From: Candidatus Heimdallarchaeota archaeon
GTDB taxonomy: Archaea; Asgardarchaeota; Heimdallarchaeia; Heimdallarchaeales; Heimdallarchaeaceae
Assembly (NCBI GenBank): GCA_016839945.1
Contig: JAEOTE010000063.1
Location: 1-48,440 of the forward strand
Direction: 5' to 3'
Length of the DNA: 48,440 nucleotides
This document shows positions 1 to 8,513 of this stretch, piece after piece. The translations under genes and the position numbers were made by a program. The notes beneath the pieces were generated by a model. The model worked only from the letters and a program-made list of their open reading frames with translations, did no database searches and had not been told where the DNA came from. Position 1 is the first letter of the stretch, and every line of letters begins with the position of its first letter.

Positions 1-356
1 ATTACAGGTGCAAGAAGTGAATGATCTTCAAGAATACTTGTTACTATTTTTTTCTCTTTAATTTCCTTACCTGCGAATAAAGCATTTGTAATTGCAACTT
101 CTTTGGAAGGAAGGAAAGAAACTTGCGAAGATTCAATCTTGAAAAAGTTACTAAGAAATTCTCTATTGTTTTCTAGTTCTTTCAAGTTTTTTAATATATC
201 TTGACTGACACCTCTAAAAGCAGCGCTACTACTGTGTTTGTAATGTTCAACCATTTTTTCTATTGAAGTTACAGGCATTTTACCGATTGTTGCAGAATCA
301 AGATAAATTTGATTTTTAGGAATTTCAAAATCAATATTAAATCTAGAAACCTTCAT
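1..356 (-). CDS. Class V aminotransferase-fold protein, partial (3' end outside window)
   Basis: The frame starts at ATG 356 on the minus strand and runs off the left edge, giving about 118 residues. It is a clear paralogue of the next gene (537-1730). Both open with SRFxIDF, then an IYLDSAT-type segment, a FLPSKEVAITNALF-type segment and VTSILEDHS. This is the N-terminal part of a cysteine-desulfurase-like fold type I PLP protein. The segment that would carry the PLP lysine lies outside the window, so activity cannot be judged. The two genes are tandem on the same strand with about 180 nt between them, and an AT-rich TATA-like stretch at about 442-455 could serve this copy alone. Recent tandem duplication is the simplest reading. 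Confidence 0.8.
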   Translation of the reverse strand, partial: MKVSRFNIDFEIPKNQIYLDSATIGKMPVTSIEKMVEHYKHSSSAAFRGVSQDILKNLKELENNREFLSNFFKIESSQVSFLPSKEVAITNALFAGKEIKEKKIVTSILEDHSLLAPV

Positions 357-536
357 CGTATTCTAACAGTTGTTTTATTTGTCCTTTTAAAACATTACTA
401 GTTTTATTGGTAGAGAATATTTTGTAATCGCAACACTTGAATATATTAAAAAATAATTAGTATTAGGAATGATCGAAAGGCATTTGATTTAGCAAAAGCT
501 ATGAAATCAAGAAGCTAAGGTGACCTATAATTTTTC

Positions 537-1730
537 TTATTTAATTTCATTCATAATTGAACCAAGAGTTTCTGTAAAAACTTTGATTTCTTCCTCAGTA
601 TTGTATAGATGAGTTGATACTTGTACAAGGGAATCTTGTTTTATCTCATCCATAAACAAATGAGAACATAAAGCCCCACTTCTAACCATAATAGTACTCA
701 AATCTTCTAAGATTATAGCGATATCATGAGCATCTACTAATTCACTCATGAAAGATAAAATAGGACCATATATGATGTTTTCATGTTGAACTATTTCAAT
801 ATTAGTTATATCTTTTAAACCTTTAGTCAGTAATTCTCTAAGCTTTGTTTCATGTTTTCTAATGTTTTCAAAACCTACATCTGATAAAAGTTGCAAACTG
901 TTTGCTAAACCTGCAAAGGCACCTGCATTTAATGCTCCTGGTTCAAATTTTCCGCTTCCACTTGCTAGTTTGAATTTTTGTTTCTCTAATGATATAACTG
1001 AACCTCCACCAACAAGCAAAGGCATTGTTTTATCAAGCATCTCCTTTGATAAAATTTGAAAAGCTGTTCCTTGTGGTCCTAGAGCACCATTATATCCTGA
1101 AGAGATTATGATGTCTGCGATATTTTCATTGAAACTAAATTTCTCATGCCCAATAGCATAGCTAATATCAAGAATAAACTTAATTTCATTTTCTTTACAA
1201 ATCTTAGAAATTGATTCCCAATCTCTTTTTACTCCCATTCCAAGAGTCAAAGCTGATAAAAAAACTGCTTTTGTATTAGGATCTATTTGCTTTAAGATTG
1301 CTTCAGCTATGTTTTCTTCATCTGGAATATTGAGATAGTTCAGCTCTGTTTTATTTATCTCGCAATATCTAATTGCAGGTGCAAGGACTGAATGATCTTC
1401 CAAAATACTAGTAACTATTTTTTGATTTTTTGGAATATTCAAAGAAAAAAGTGCATTTAAGACTGCTATTTCCCTTGAAGGAAAGAATGACAGCTGATTG
1501 TTATCCACAGAAAAAATCTTCGCAATCTTATCTCTTTGATTTTCAATAAATCTTGAAGCTTGTAGAGCGGTTTTATGAGTACCTCTCCCGATCCCTCCAC
1601 CATGATCCTTATAGAATTCTTCAACTAGTTTAATCGATTTGATAGGAACTTTCCCAGCAGTAGCTGAATCGAGATAAATCTCATCCTCTGAAAGATAAAA
1701 ATCAATTCCAAATCTAGAACTAATTGTCAT
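537..1730 (-). CDS. Class V aminotransferase / cysteine desulfurase-like protein lacking the PLP lysine
   Basis: 397 residues with the fold type I (SufS/CsdA/isopenicillin-epimerase-like) layout: N-terminal YLDSATAGKVP, a His in LEDHSVLAP, an Asp in FILDISYAIG, a FEPGALNAG segment like the FEAGTPNT of SufS, and a C-terminal VRSGALCSH that matches the RxGxxC cysteine loop. The PLP-binding segment should read S-G-H-K-(x)3-G/A-P. Here it reads SSGYNGALGPQG, so the Schiff-base lysine is replaced by Asn214. By family rules it should not form an internal aldimine; a pseudoenzyme or a non-PLP role is inferred. A second copy follows downstream on the same strand. The start ATG 1730 gives the same N-terminus as that paralogue. 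The upstream gene at 1816 is divergent. Confidence 0.82.
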   Translation of the reverse strand: MTISSRFGIDFYLSEDEIYLDSATAGKVPIKSIKLVEEFYKDHGGGIGRGTHKTALQASRFIENQRDKIAKIFSVDNNQLSFFPSREIAVLNALFSLNIPKNQKIVTSILEDHSVLAPAIRYCEINKTELNYLNIPDEENIAEAILKQIDPNTKAVFLSALTLGMGVKRDWESISKICKENEIKFILDISYAIGHEKFSFNENIADIIISSGYNGALGPQGTAFQILSKEMLDKTMPLLVGGGSVISLEKQKFKLASGSGKFEPGALNAGAFAGLANSLQLLSDVGFENIRKHETKLRELLTKGLKDITNIEIVQHENIIYGPILSFMSELVDAHDIAIILEDLSTIMVRSGALCSHLFMDEIKQDSLVQVSTHLYNTEEEIKVFTETLGSIMNEIK

Positions 1731-1786
1731 GGATAAAGAGAAAATGTGGTGCTTGTTTTAAAGATTTGTTTCACAACAGCATTTTT

Positions 1787-1794
1787 TTATATAG
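1787..1794 (+). promoter_or_regulatory. TATA box for the 1816 gene (leaderless start)
   Basis: TTTATATA is centred about 26 nt before ATG 1816, the distance expected between an archaeal TATA box and the transcription start. The mRNA should begin at the start codon itself. Confidence 0.5.
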
Positions 1795-1815
1795 AAATAG
1801 TTTCAATGCACTTTA

Positions 1816-2271
1816 ATGTCAAAAGATTCTCAAGAAAAAAAACTCAACTTCAAAAAAGAAGCAAATGACTTAGTTTCTTGTTTTAACAATATCTTGGAAA
1901 ATTTTAGTTCCAAAAAAGATCATGAGTTATATGAGGATTTATGGCATTTAAGAGCAGAATTAGAAATATTAACTATTGAAATCCAACACAGTTTAGATTT
2001 GGAAAGCAGCCTTCAAAAATGGCAAAAAAACTTCTTTAAAGATCTAAAAGGTACTAGCTCGAAAACTAAAGCTAAAACAAAACTAGACGAGTTTAAGGAA
2101 GTGCTTGTAGATTTTTCCAATTGTTCATCTAGCAAACTTGATGAGTGCTACAAATTTCTCTGGAAGTTAAAAGAAATTATTGCATCTGTTTTATCAGCTT
2201 TCCCTGCAGAAAAATACAAATGGATCAATGGAGAATTTCAAAAAGAAGATGAAAAAGTCTTCGAAATTTAG
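1816..2271 (+). CDS. Hypothetical charged helical protein
   Basis: 151 residues, not recognised. The protein is Lys/Glu-rich, has no membrane segment and is predicted by eye to be almost wholly alpha-helical. Two related stretches, YEDLWHLRAELE at about residues 39-50 and CYKFLWKLKEII near residue 120, suggest an internal duplication of a helical hairpin with a conserved LW.L+ core. The start ATG 1816 sits at TATA+26, so a leaderless transcript is likely. It is codirectional with the next gene 61 nt downstream, which has its own TATA box. Function unknown. Confidence 0.65.
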   Translation: MSKDSQEKKLNFKKEANDLVSCFNNILENFSSKKDHELYEDLWHLRAELEILTIEIQHSLDLESSLQKWQKNFFKDLKGTSSKTKAKTKLDEFKEVLVDFSNCSSSKLDECYKFLWKLKEIIASVLSAFPAEKYKWINGEFQKEDEKVFEI

Positions 2272-2301
2272 ACATAAATCTGCATTACACCTATCATTAA
2301 G

Positions 2302-2309
2302 TATAAAAT
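2302..2309 (+). promoter_or_regulatory. TATA box for the 2333 gene (leaderless start)
   Basis: TATAAAAT is centred about 26-27 nt before ATG 2333. This supports the first of the two in-frame ATGs as the start. Confidence 0.45.
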
Positions 2310-2332
2310 AGAATAAGATAGATGGATAGCAT

Positions 2333-2827
2333 ATGAGTATGAGTATCAAGAAACCAGAGTTTCCTGATGACAAAGACAGAATACGCGAAGCTATGCAATT
2401 AGAACGCTATATCTGTCCTCATAGAGAAATAAACTATCCATGTGTAATCTGCAAAGAATGCAGAGAAATGGATCTCAAACAATATTCTCTAAAAAATGGT
2501 TTTATAGAAAAAACAAAAAATTCAAGCTTGATATCACTTATACTCGAATTAAGAGATCCTTTCGATGATATGTTACTCAATAGATTAAGTTTTGCTTTAG
2601 CTGAAGCAACAGGGATAATTCAGAAAGAACCTGAACCTGGTTTCTCTATAACATTTTATATCTCTGAAGCTTTAATGGAAAAAGTACAAGAGAAAGAGAA
2701 ATTAGTCGAATTTATTGCTGATTTTCAACATAGATTCTTATCAGAAACAATAGCAGCACGAAGTGCATTAAATAAATGGGAAAGATCAACTACACAAAGA
2801 CTCTTGTGGGATATGAGCATTGTATAA
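2333..2827 (+). CDS. Hypothetical protein with N-terminal Cys/His cluster
   Basis: 164 residues, not recognised. Near residues 28-45 lies a metal-site-like cluster: CPHREINYPCVICKEC, i.e. C-x2-H-x6-C-x2-C-x2-C. It could bind zinc or an Fe-S cluster. The rest is a soluble mixed alpha/beta domain ending in a basic, aromatic helix (NKWERSTTQRLLWDM). No signal peptide or membrane segment. The gene is convergent with the surface-protein gene at 2864, with a shared hairpin between them. Confidence is high that it is a gene (leaderless TATA spacing, good length) and low for function. Confidence 0.65.
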   Translation: MSMSIKKPEFPDDKDRIREAMQLERYICPHREINYPCVICKECREMDLKQYSLKNGFIEKTKNSSLISLILELRDPFDDMLLNRLSFALAEATGIIQKEPEPGFSITFYISEALMEKVQEKEKLVEFIADFQHRFLSETIAARSALNKWERSTTQRLLWDMSIV

Positions 2828-2856
2828 AAAAAGTAGAAACTAGCTCGTAGAGCTAG
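2826..2856 (-). terminator. Hairpin terminator of the 2864-4891 surface gene
   Basis: Perfect 7-bp stem CTAGCTC / GAGCTAG (2840-2846 with 2850-2856) and a 3-nt loop. On the minus strand it is followed within 7 nt by seven Ts (A-run 2826-2832 on +). A near-identical hairpin follows the paralogous gene at 5030. It may also serve the convergent plus gene. Confidence 0.6.
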
Positions 2857-2863
2857 AAAATTG

Positions 2864-4891
2864 TTAGAGTTTTTTCTTCTTGCGTAGAATAGATATTGTT
2901 ACAAAGATTGTTAATAAACCAAAAGCTAGACTGAGATAAACAACAAATTCTGATACATGAGGAAGCTCATAAACAACATATTGACACATAGATGTACTGT
3001 TGGATATTCCATCGCTAGCAACAACTACATAGTAGTAGATTCCTTCAGCAGGGAGGGTGTCTAAGAACTCGCTTGTTACATCGGAATAGATCGGAGATAG
3101 TCCCTCTATTGACCAAATAAAGGATGTAGAGCGATAAAGGGTGTACAATACTGCTCCATCAATATCATTCCAATCCAAAAAGACTGAACTGGTATCTGTT
3201 GGATTAGGTGTTATAAAAGCTAAAACTGGTGGTGCAAGTGAAGGTATCTTTACTTCCACATATTGACAATTAGAATTAGTAGTATTAACTCCAAAGCTTT
3301 CAGCAACAATAGAATAGTAGTAGAAACCGTTTGAACTTATTGAATCAGTATAATCACTCGAAGAAGTTGTATCTATTGGTGAAAGACCTTCTAGAGACCA
3401 GATGTAATCAGAGGATTTGTATATATAATAAATTGTAGATCCGTAAACACTATTCCAATTGAGATTGATTGTGCCTGAAGTGCTTGGATTTGGAACAATG
3501 AAAGCTAATTCTGGAGCTACTAAAGAAATAGATGAATGAGTATAAAAAATATCCCTATCTATTCCACAGGATTCGTAATCAGTATAGTCAAACCAAGCAA
3601 TATGAACATTTCCTAAAGAATCTACTGCAATTTCAGGTGCTATAGAACCCTCAGTACTTATAGTAGAAATGATTTCTGTGATTGTCCAGGTGACTAATGA
3701 ATTATCCCACCGTTTATAGAAAACATCTGCATCATCTCCACTTCCTGCATAATTAGTTAGATCATACCAAGTAATGTGAATGTTTTCAGCTGAATCAACT
3801 ATAAGTTTGGGACGATATATATCATAGGTGCTCTCTGTAGAAACTACTTCTGTAATTAACCAGGAGTTAAGGATTGCATCCCATTTTTTGAAAAAGATAT
3901 CTGCAAAACCTCCACTTCCTGCATAGTCTGTATAATCACTCCATACTGTGAAAACGTTTCCTTGAGAATCTACATCAATAACAGGATAATAAGAATTCCC
4001 ACTGCTTTCTGTTGAAACAACTTCTGTAGTCATCCATGAGACAGATGAAACATTCCATCTCTTATAGAATACATCAGTATCTGTTCCGCATCCGGCATAG
4101 TTTGTATAATCCCACCAAGCAATGTGTATATTTCCTGCGAAATCTACTTTTATAGAAGCATCAAACGAATTTGCAGTACTTTCTGTTGAAACTACCTCTG
4201 TATTAGTCCATGTGTATGTGCTTGCATTCCATCGTTTATAGAAGATATCATAGTCAGTTCCACTACCATCATAAGGAGTATTGTCATTCCAAGCTAAATG
4301 TACATTCCCTAGAAAATCCGTATCAATAGAAACATAATTTGAGCTAGAAGTACTTTCTGTAGAAACAACTTCAGTTGTATTCCATGTCTTTGTGATTGGA
4401 TTCCAACTTTTATAAAAAACATCTTTATCCGCACCACTTCCAGCATAGTTTGTATCATCCAACCAAGCTACATGAATATACCCAGCATAATCTACTTCAA
4501 TAACGGGATATTCAGATGGTTGAGTGCTTTCAGTTGAAACAACTTCTGAACCCATCCATGTCTTTGTGCTTGCATTCCATCGTTTATAGAAGATATCACC
4601 ATCTGAACCACTTCCTAAATAATCAGTCCATTCTTCCCAAACTATATGGATATTATCTTCTGAATCAATCGTTATACTAGGATCTTCTGAAATAGAAGTA
4701 CTAAAGTTAGAAAGCACATCTATTTTTTCCCACTCCCAAGAAGATTTTTCAATTGAATTTAAGGAGTCCTGCAAATCTTCATCGTTCTGTAAAGCAATAA
4801 TGTTTCTATTATGTGATGCTGGATTCCAGATTAAAAAACTAATAATAAAAACATTTAAACAAAATAAAAAAATTAATCTTTTTTTGTTCAT
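2864..4891 (-). CDS. Cell-surface protein: seven propeller repeats, two FN3-like domains, C-terminal anchor
   Basis: About 675 residues from ATG 4891. The open frame extends 15 codons further, but starting at 4891 gives a proper signal peptide (MNKKRLIFLF plus a hydrophobic stretch), matches the paralogue at 5030-7063 and has GTGAT upstream. After the signal come seven repeats of about 58 residues with the consensus VDSxGNxHIAWxDYTNYAGSGxDxDIFYKRW followed by TEVVSTEST in most, as in a seven-bladed beta-propeller. Then come two FN3-like domains (each with LAFI.PNP, LxWN, a Y+STSxIWSIEGLSPI-type segment and a YYYxVVA strand). A single transmembrane helix and RKKKKL tail follow PHVSEF at the C-terminus, in the manner of an archaeal sorting/anchoring signal. 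Probably an adhesin or surface-layer accessory; the ligand is unknown. Confidence 0.85.
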   Translation of the reverse strand: MNKKRLIFLFCLNVFIISFLIWNPASHNRNIIALQNDEDLQDSLNSIEKSSWEWEKIDVLSNFSTSISEDPSITIDSEDNIHIVWEEWTDYLGSGSDGDIFYKRWNASTKTWMGSEVVSTESTQPSEYPVIEVDYAGYIHVAWLDDTNYAGSGADKDVFYKSWNPITKTWNTTEVVSTESTSSSNYVSIDTDFLGNVHLAWNDNTPYDGSGTDYDIFYKRWNASTYTWTNTEVVSTESTANSFDASIKVDFAGNIHIAWWDYTNYAGCGTDTDVFYKRWNVSSVSWMTTEVVSTESSGNSYYPVIDVDSQGNVFTVWSDYTDYAGSGGFADIFFKKWDAILNSWLITEVVSTESTYDIYRPKLIVDSAENIHITWYDLTNYAGSGDDADVFYKRWDNSLVTWTITEIISTISTEGSIAPEIAVDSLGNVHIAWFDYTDYESCGIDRDIFYTHSSISLVAPELAFIVPNPSTSGTINLNWNSVYGSTIYYIYKSSDYIWSLEGLSPIDTTSSSDYTDSISSNGFYYYSIVAESFGVNTTNSNCQYVEVKIPSLAPPVLAFITPNPTDTSSVFLDWNDIDGAVLYTLYRSTSFIWSIEGLSPIYSDVTSEFLDTLPAEGIYYYVVVASDGISNSTSMCQYVVYELPHVSEFVVYLSLAFGLLTIFVTISILRKKKKL
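3535..4685 (-). repeat. Seven tandem propeller-blade repeats inside the 2864-4891 gene
   Basis: Seven in-frame copies of about 170-175 bp encode the blade motif (GNxHIAW ... DIFYKRW ... TEVVSTEST). The copies differ throughout, so the repeat is protein-level. Boundaries are approximate. Confidence 0.75.
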
Positions 4892-4998
4892 AATAATCAC
4901 TTTTTTGTTATTTTTATTAAATTCATTACGAACCATATTATGATTCGAAATTGTCTAGTATACTCGATTAGAAAAATAAAGTTTGCTAGAGAAAATGG

Positions 4999-5022
4999 AA
5001 AAAAGCTAGCTCAAAGAGCTAG
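4999..5022 (-). terminator. Hairpin terminator of the 5030-7063 surface gene
   Basis: Stem CTAGCTC / GAGCTAG (5006-5012 with 5016-5022), loop AAA, followed on the minus strand by six Ts (4999-5004 as A on +). Same stem sequence as at 2840-2856, so the terminator was duplicated along with the gene. Confidence 0.6.
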
Positions 5023-5029
5023 AAATTTG

Positions 5030-7063
5030 TTAAAGTTTTTTCTTCTTTCGAAGGAGTGTCATTGTAACAAAGATTGTTGATAAGCCAAATACTAAACTTA
5101 TAATAACCACAAATTCTGAGACATGAGGAAGCTCATAAATTACATATTGGCAAACAGAAGAGCTATTGTAGGTTCCATCACTAGCAACTACGACATAATA
5201 GTAGACTCCTTCTGCAGGTAAAGTATCTAAATATAAGCTTGTTACATCAGAGTAGATAGGAGTAAGTCCTTCTACTGACCAAATGAAGGATGTGGAACGA
5301 TAAAGAGTGTAGAGAGTTGCATCTGGTACATCATTCCAATCAAGATTGATGGTTGCACTTGCAGTCGGATTCGGAACAATGAACGCTAGAACTGGTGATG
5401 AAAGAGAGGGGATGGATACCTCAACATACATGCAATTTGATTTGGAGCTGTTTCCAATAGCTGTTTCAGTTACAATACAGTAATAATAGAATCCGTTAGA
5501 GAATAACGTATCTGTATAATTATTGGAAGTGACTGTTACTATAGGTGTCATTCCTTCAATCGACCAAATGTAAGAAGTAGACCTAAAAACATGATATTTG
5601 ATTGCTTCAAATATATTATTCCATTCAAGGTATATGTCTCCAGTTGTACTGGGATTAGGCACAATAAAAGCTAATTCTGTAGAAGTTGCTAAAGGTTTGT
5701 AATATTTTTTATAGAAAATATCTATATCTACTCCACAATCATTATACTCGAAGGGATCACACCAACTAACGTGTATATTTCCTCTCAAATCTACAAAAAG
5801 GTCAGGATAAGTAGTATGTTCAGTACTTTCTGTGGAAACAACAATTTGAGGACTCCAGATATTTGTTTCATAATCTAAACTTTTGTAGAAAATATCAAGA
5901 TCAGTACCAGAGCCATTATAATCCGTTGCATCCCCCCAAATAATATGGATATCATTTTCAGAATCTATTGCAATTTTACATTCACTAGATTGTCCTGTAC
6001 TTTCATAAGAAACAACTTCAGTTGTTGTCCAAGAAGAAGAAGTCAAATTCCACAATTTATAGAAGATATCATAATCCCCTCCTGCACCATTATAGTTTGT
6101 TAAATCAAACCAAGCGATATGAGCATTGTGGTTAGAATCAACTACTAGAGAAGCTCTATATGAATCACTTGTACTCTCGGTAGAAACTATCTCGGTAGTA
6201 GTCCAAGCAGATATTGAGGAATTCCATTTTTTGTAGAAAATATCCTCATCGGTTCCTGCTCCTCCAATATTAGTATCATCGTTCCAAGCAATGTGTATGT
6301 TTTGATCTGAATCGACATCAATGGAAGCATACCAAGATCCTCCACCACTTGTACTTTCTGTTGAAACAACTTCTGTAATTGTCCAAGAGGAAAGTGTTTT
6401 GTTCATACACTTATAGAATATATCAGCACCAATTCCTGCTCCTCCGTAGTCAGTTCCATCACTCCAAGCTACATGAAGATTATCAAAAGAATCTATAGTA
6501 AGATCTGGAGTGTTTGAATCGCCAGTACTTTCTGTTGATATTACTTCTGTTGTGGTCCAAATTTCTGTTACAACATCCTTTTTTTTGTAAAAAATATCTC
6601 TATCATTTCCACATCCTCCTAAATTAGTATAATCATACCAAACAACGTGAACATTATTTTGAGAATCGATAGCTAAGGAAGGACCATAAGAACCACTTGT
6701 ACTTTCAGTAGAGATCACCTCTGTGTCACTCCACTCTAATTTTGAGGTTTCCCATTTTTTGTAAAAAATGTCATTATCTGTTCCACAATTGCTATAATTT
6801 GTTTTATCCTCCCATACTACATGTACATTACCAAAAGAATCAACAGCAAGAGATGAGTCGATAGAATCACTTGTACTTTCGGAAGAAATAACATCCAGTG
6901 AACTCCATAACCAGTTTGTTCTATCAAAGGATTCTATTAATTCTTGAGAATCCCAATTTTGCTGAAGCGCATTTATGTTAAGACTTTTTGTAGATGGGTA
7001 GAAGAATACCACACTTACTAAAATAAATAAAATAAGATAGCTGTAAACTTTTTTGTTTTTCAT
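5030..7063 (-). CDS. Cell-surface protein, paralogue of 2864-4891
   Basis: 677 residues: N-terminal signal peptide (MKNKKVYSYLILFILVSVVF), seven propeller-like repeats (ending DIFYKKW and similar, followed by TEVxSTEST), two FN3-like domains (both with a YRSTSxIWSxEG segment), then LPHVSEFVV, one transmembrane helix and RKKKKL. It keeps the architecture of the downstream neighbour throughout, so this is a tandem duplication. Several blades carry a Cys in the loop where the other blades have Ser or Ala (NCGTD, GCGND, DCGVD), which could allow disulfides outside the cell. Purine-rich GAGGAG lies upstream of ATG 7063. The 138-nt gap to the next gene holds a terminator and probably a separate promoter. 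Confidence 0.85.
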   Translation of the reverse strand: MKNKKVYSYLILFILVSVVFFYPSTKSLNINALQQNWDSQELIESFDRTNWLWSSLDVISSESTSDSIDSSLAVDSFGNVHVVWEDKTNYSNCGTDNDIFYKKWETSKLEWSDTEVISTESTSGSYGPSLAIDSQNNVHVVWYDYTNLGGCGNDRDIFYKKKDVVTEIWTTTEVISTESTGDSNTPDLTIDSFDNLHVAWSDGTDYGGAGIGADIFYKCMNKTLSSWTITEVVSTESTSGGGSWYASIDVDSDQNIHIAWNDDTNIGGAGTDEDIFYKKWNSSISAWTTTEIVSTESTSDSYRASLVVDSNHNAHIAWFDLTNYNGAGGDYDIFYKLWNLTSSSWTTTEVVSYESTGQSSECKIAIDSENDIHIIWGDATDYNGSGTDLDIFYKSLDYETNIWSPQIVVSTESTEHTTYPDLFVDLRGNIHVSWCDPFEYNDCGVDIDIFYKKYYKPLATSTELAFIVPNPSTTGDIYLEWNNIFEAIKYHVFRSTSYIWSIEGMTPIVTVTSNNYTDTLFSNGFYYYCIVTETAIGNSSKSNCMYVEVSIPSLSSPVLAFIVPNPTASATINLDWNDVPDATLYTLYRSTSFIWSVEGLTPIYSDVTSLYLDTLPAEGVYYYVVVASDGTYNSSSVCQYVIYELPHVSEFVVIISLVFGLSTIFVTMTLLRKKKKL
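5700..6862 (-). repeat. Seven tandem propeller-blade repeats inside the 5030-7063 gene
   Basis: Seven in-frame degenerate copies of about 170-180 bp encode blades with the signature (N/D)xHIxWxDxTxYxGxGxDxDIFYK. Boundaries are approximate. Confidence 0.75.
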
Positions 7064-7205
7064 TTAAACTCCTCATTTATTAATTTCTTAATGAATATCT
7101 CATTAGTCGAAATTATTTACTATCCTTTTTACTAAAGATAAGTCTTGCTAAACAAGTGCAATAATCTTCTATAAAAAATACAAATTTTAGTAAAAAAGAG
7201 AAAAA

Positions 7206-8348
7206 CTATGAAACACTCTTCCAATATAAACCTATATCATCAGCATGTTTTCGAACTTCATACATTTCTGAAGTTTTAGGACGACGATTAATTTCTGGAA
7301 ATTCTCCTCGAAGAACTTTATAATCAGCGTGGTATTGAGCCATGATATTAACAAGAGGAGTTTTGAGATTTTCATTAATCCAATCGAGAATAGGAATAGA
7401 ACAACACTTTGTATGCTCAGGCATAACTAAATGTCTAATAACATACTCTCCACTACCTCTTTCTTCAATCATCTTCATATTGCGTTGAATTGCGTCCCAA
7501 TATTTTGGAGCTTTAGAGTACTTTGCTGCACAATCATTGTTAGAATATTTCATATCTGGCAGCCAAATATCAAAAAGATCTGATAGTATTTTCATGCTGG
7601 TTTCAGTAAGATACATATTACTATTCCAGAGCATAGGAACATTTACTTGAGCATCTAAGAAAGATTCAACAATAACATGCATATTAGGAGTAGGATCTCC
7701 ACCAACGAAATTGATATTTCTTGCATTTTGATTGACAAGAGAATAATACATTCGTGCTAATTCAACAGCTGATGTATCTTTACCTCTGAATCTGTCTAAA
7801 TTGAATTCTTGACTTATATCATGATTCTGACAAAAAGTACATTTCATGGTACAACCATAGAAGAAGATTGTTCCACTTGGAACAATAGGAGACTCTTCTC
7901 CCATATGAATGAAAGCTGAAGAAACATAAGCTTTCCCATCTACTCCACACACACCAATTTTTCCTTCAGCTCTATTAGCATTACACATATTCTCACAGAA
8001 TTCACAAGAAAAGAGAATCTTCTTAAGTAGGACAACTTTCAATTTAAGATAATTATTCTCCTTTATTTCATCCTCTTTATTCTTTGAGAAAACTTCTTTT
8101 TCAATTTCTTCTATCGTTAGTTCTTGCTTTTCAGCTAACCATTCTTTGAATTTAGGATGATAATGTTCATGAATATTCATTAGTTCCTCAATAGGTTTTG
8201 TTTCATCAAATTTAACATAAAATAAACGCGCTAACTTATATCTAGGTAATCTCTTACCTTGGAAAATCTCTCTATAATGAACCAATCTATCTTGTAATTC
8301 TACCTGTTGCCAAACAGTCATGGCATCTTTACGAAGTAAGGACCACAT
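7206..8348 (-). CDS. Radical SAM protein, PflX-like (COG1313 type)
   Basis: 380 residues. The radical SAM signature CTMKCTFCQN (C-x3-C-x2-C) lies near residue 165. It is preceded by an auxiliary cysteine cluster CEFCENMC and GVCGVDGKAYV, followed by the NFVGGDPTPN glycine-rich strand and a WLPDMKYS segment. This is the layout of the PflX/COG1313 group, relatives of the pyruvate-formate-lyase activase family whose substrates are unknown. The first ~110 residues are an extra helical, charged region (MWSLLRKDAMTVW onward). No glycyl-radical enzyme is nearby. It is divergent from another radical SAM gene (8514), and a 14-bp direct repeat lies in the shared control region. Confidence 0.85.
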   Translation of the reverse strand: MWSLLRKDAMTVWQQVELQDRLVHYREIFQGKRLPRYKLARLFYVKFDETKPIEELMNIHEHYHPKFKEWLAEKQELTIEEIEKEVFSKNKEDEIKENNYLKLKVVLLKKILFSCEFCENMCNANRAEGKIGVCGVDGKAYVSSAFIHMGEESPIVPSGTIFFYGCTMKCTFCQNHDISQEFNLDRFRGKDTSAVELARMYYSLVNQNARNINFVGGDPTPNMHVIVESFLDAQVNVPMLWNSNMYLTETSMKILSDLFDIWLPDMKYSNNDCAAKYSKAPKYWDAIQRNMKMIEERGSGEYVIRHLVMPEHTKCCSIPILDWINENLKTPLVNIMAQYHADYKVLRGEFPEINRRPKTSEMYEVRKHADDIGLYWKSVS

Positions 8349-8361
8349 TAATATTTATTAC
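8348..8361 (+). repeat. Direct repeat copy 1 between divergent radical SAM genes
   Basis: TTAATATTTATTAC, repeated exactly at 8425-8438, 77 bp downstream. This copy abuts the start codon of the minus-strand gene. Possible operator pair. Confidence 0.4.
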
Positions 8362-8424
8362 ACCTTATCTATGAAATATCTTTTGCTTTACTTAAAAAAA
8401 GAAATTAGACCGAATTTTCACCTA

Positions 8425-8438
8425 TTAATATTTATTAC
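8425..8438 (+). repeat. Direct repeat copy 2 between divergent radical SAM genes
   Basis: Second perfect copy of TTAATATTTATTAC. It lies upstream of the TATA-like stretch at about 8468-8482 that serves the plus-strand gene. Confidence 0.4.
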
Positions 8439-8513
8439 TATTATTCCAGCTGATTTTATTGTGTTAGTTTAAAAAAATTTAATAACCGAACTTTAAATTG
8501 CTACTTGAACTTA

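Noticed and set aside
862..1059. Open frame of 65 codons on the plus strand
   Set aside because: It lies inside the class V gene on the other strand, is Ser/Pro-rich and has no independent promoter. Shadow frame.
2864..7063. Sialidase identity for the two propeller proteins
   Set aside because: The seven-blade repeats have no Asp-box or sialidase arginine triad; only the fold class is supported.
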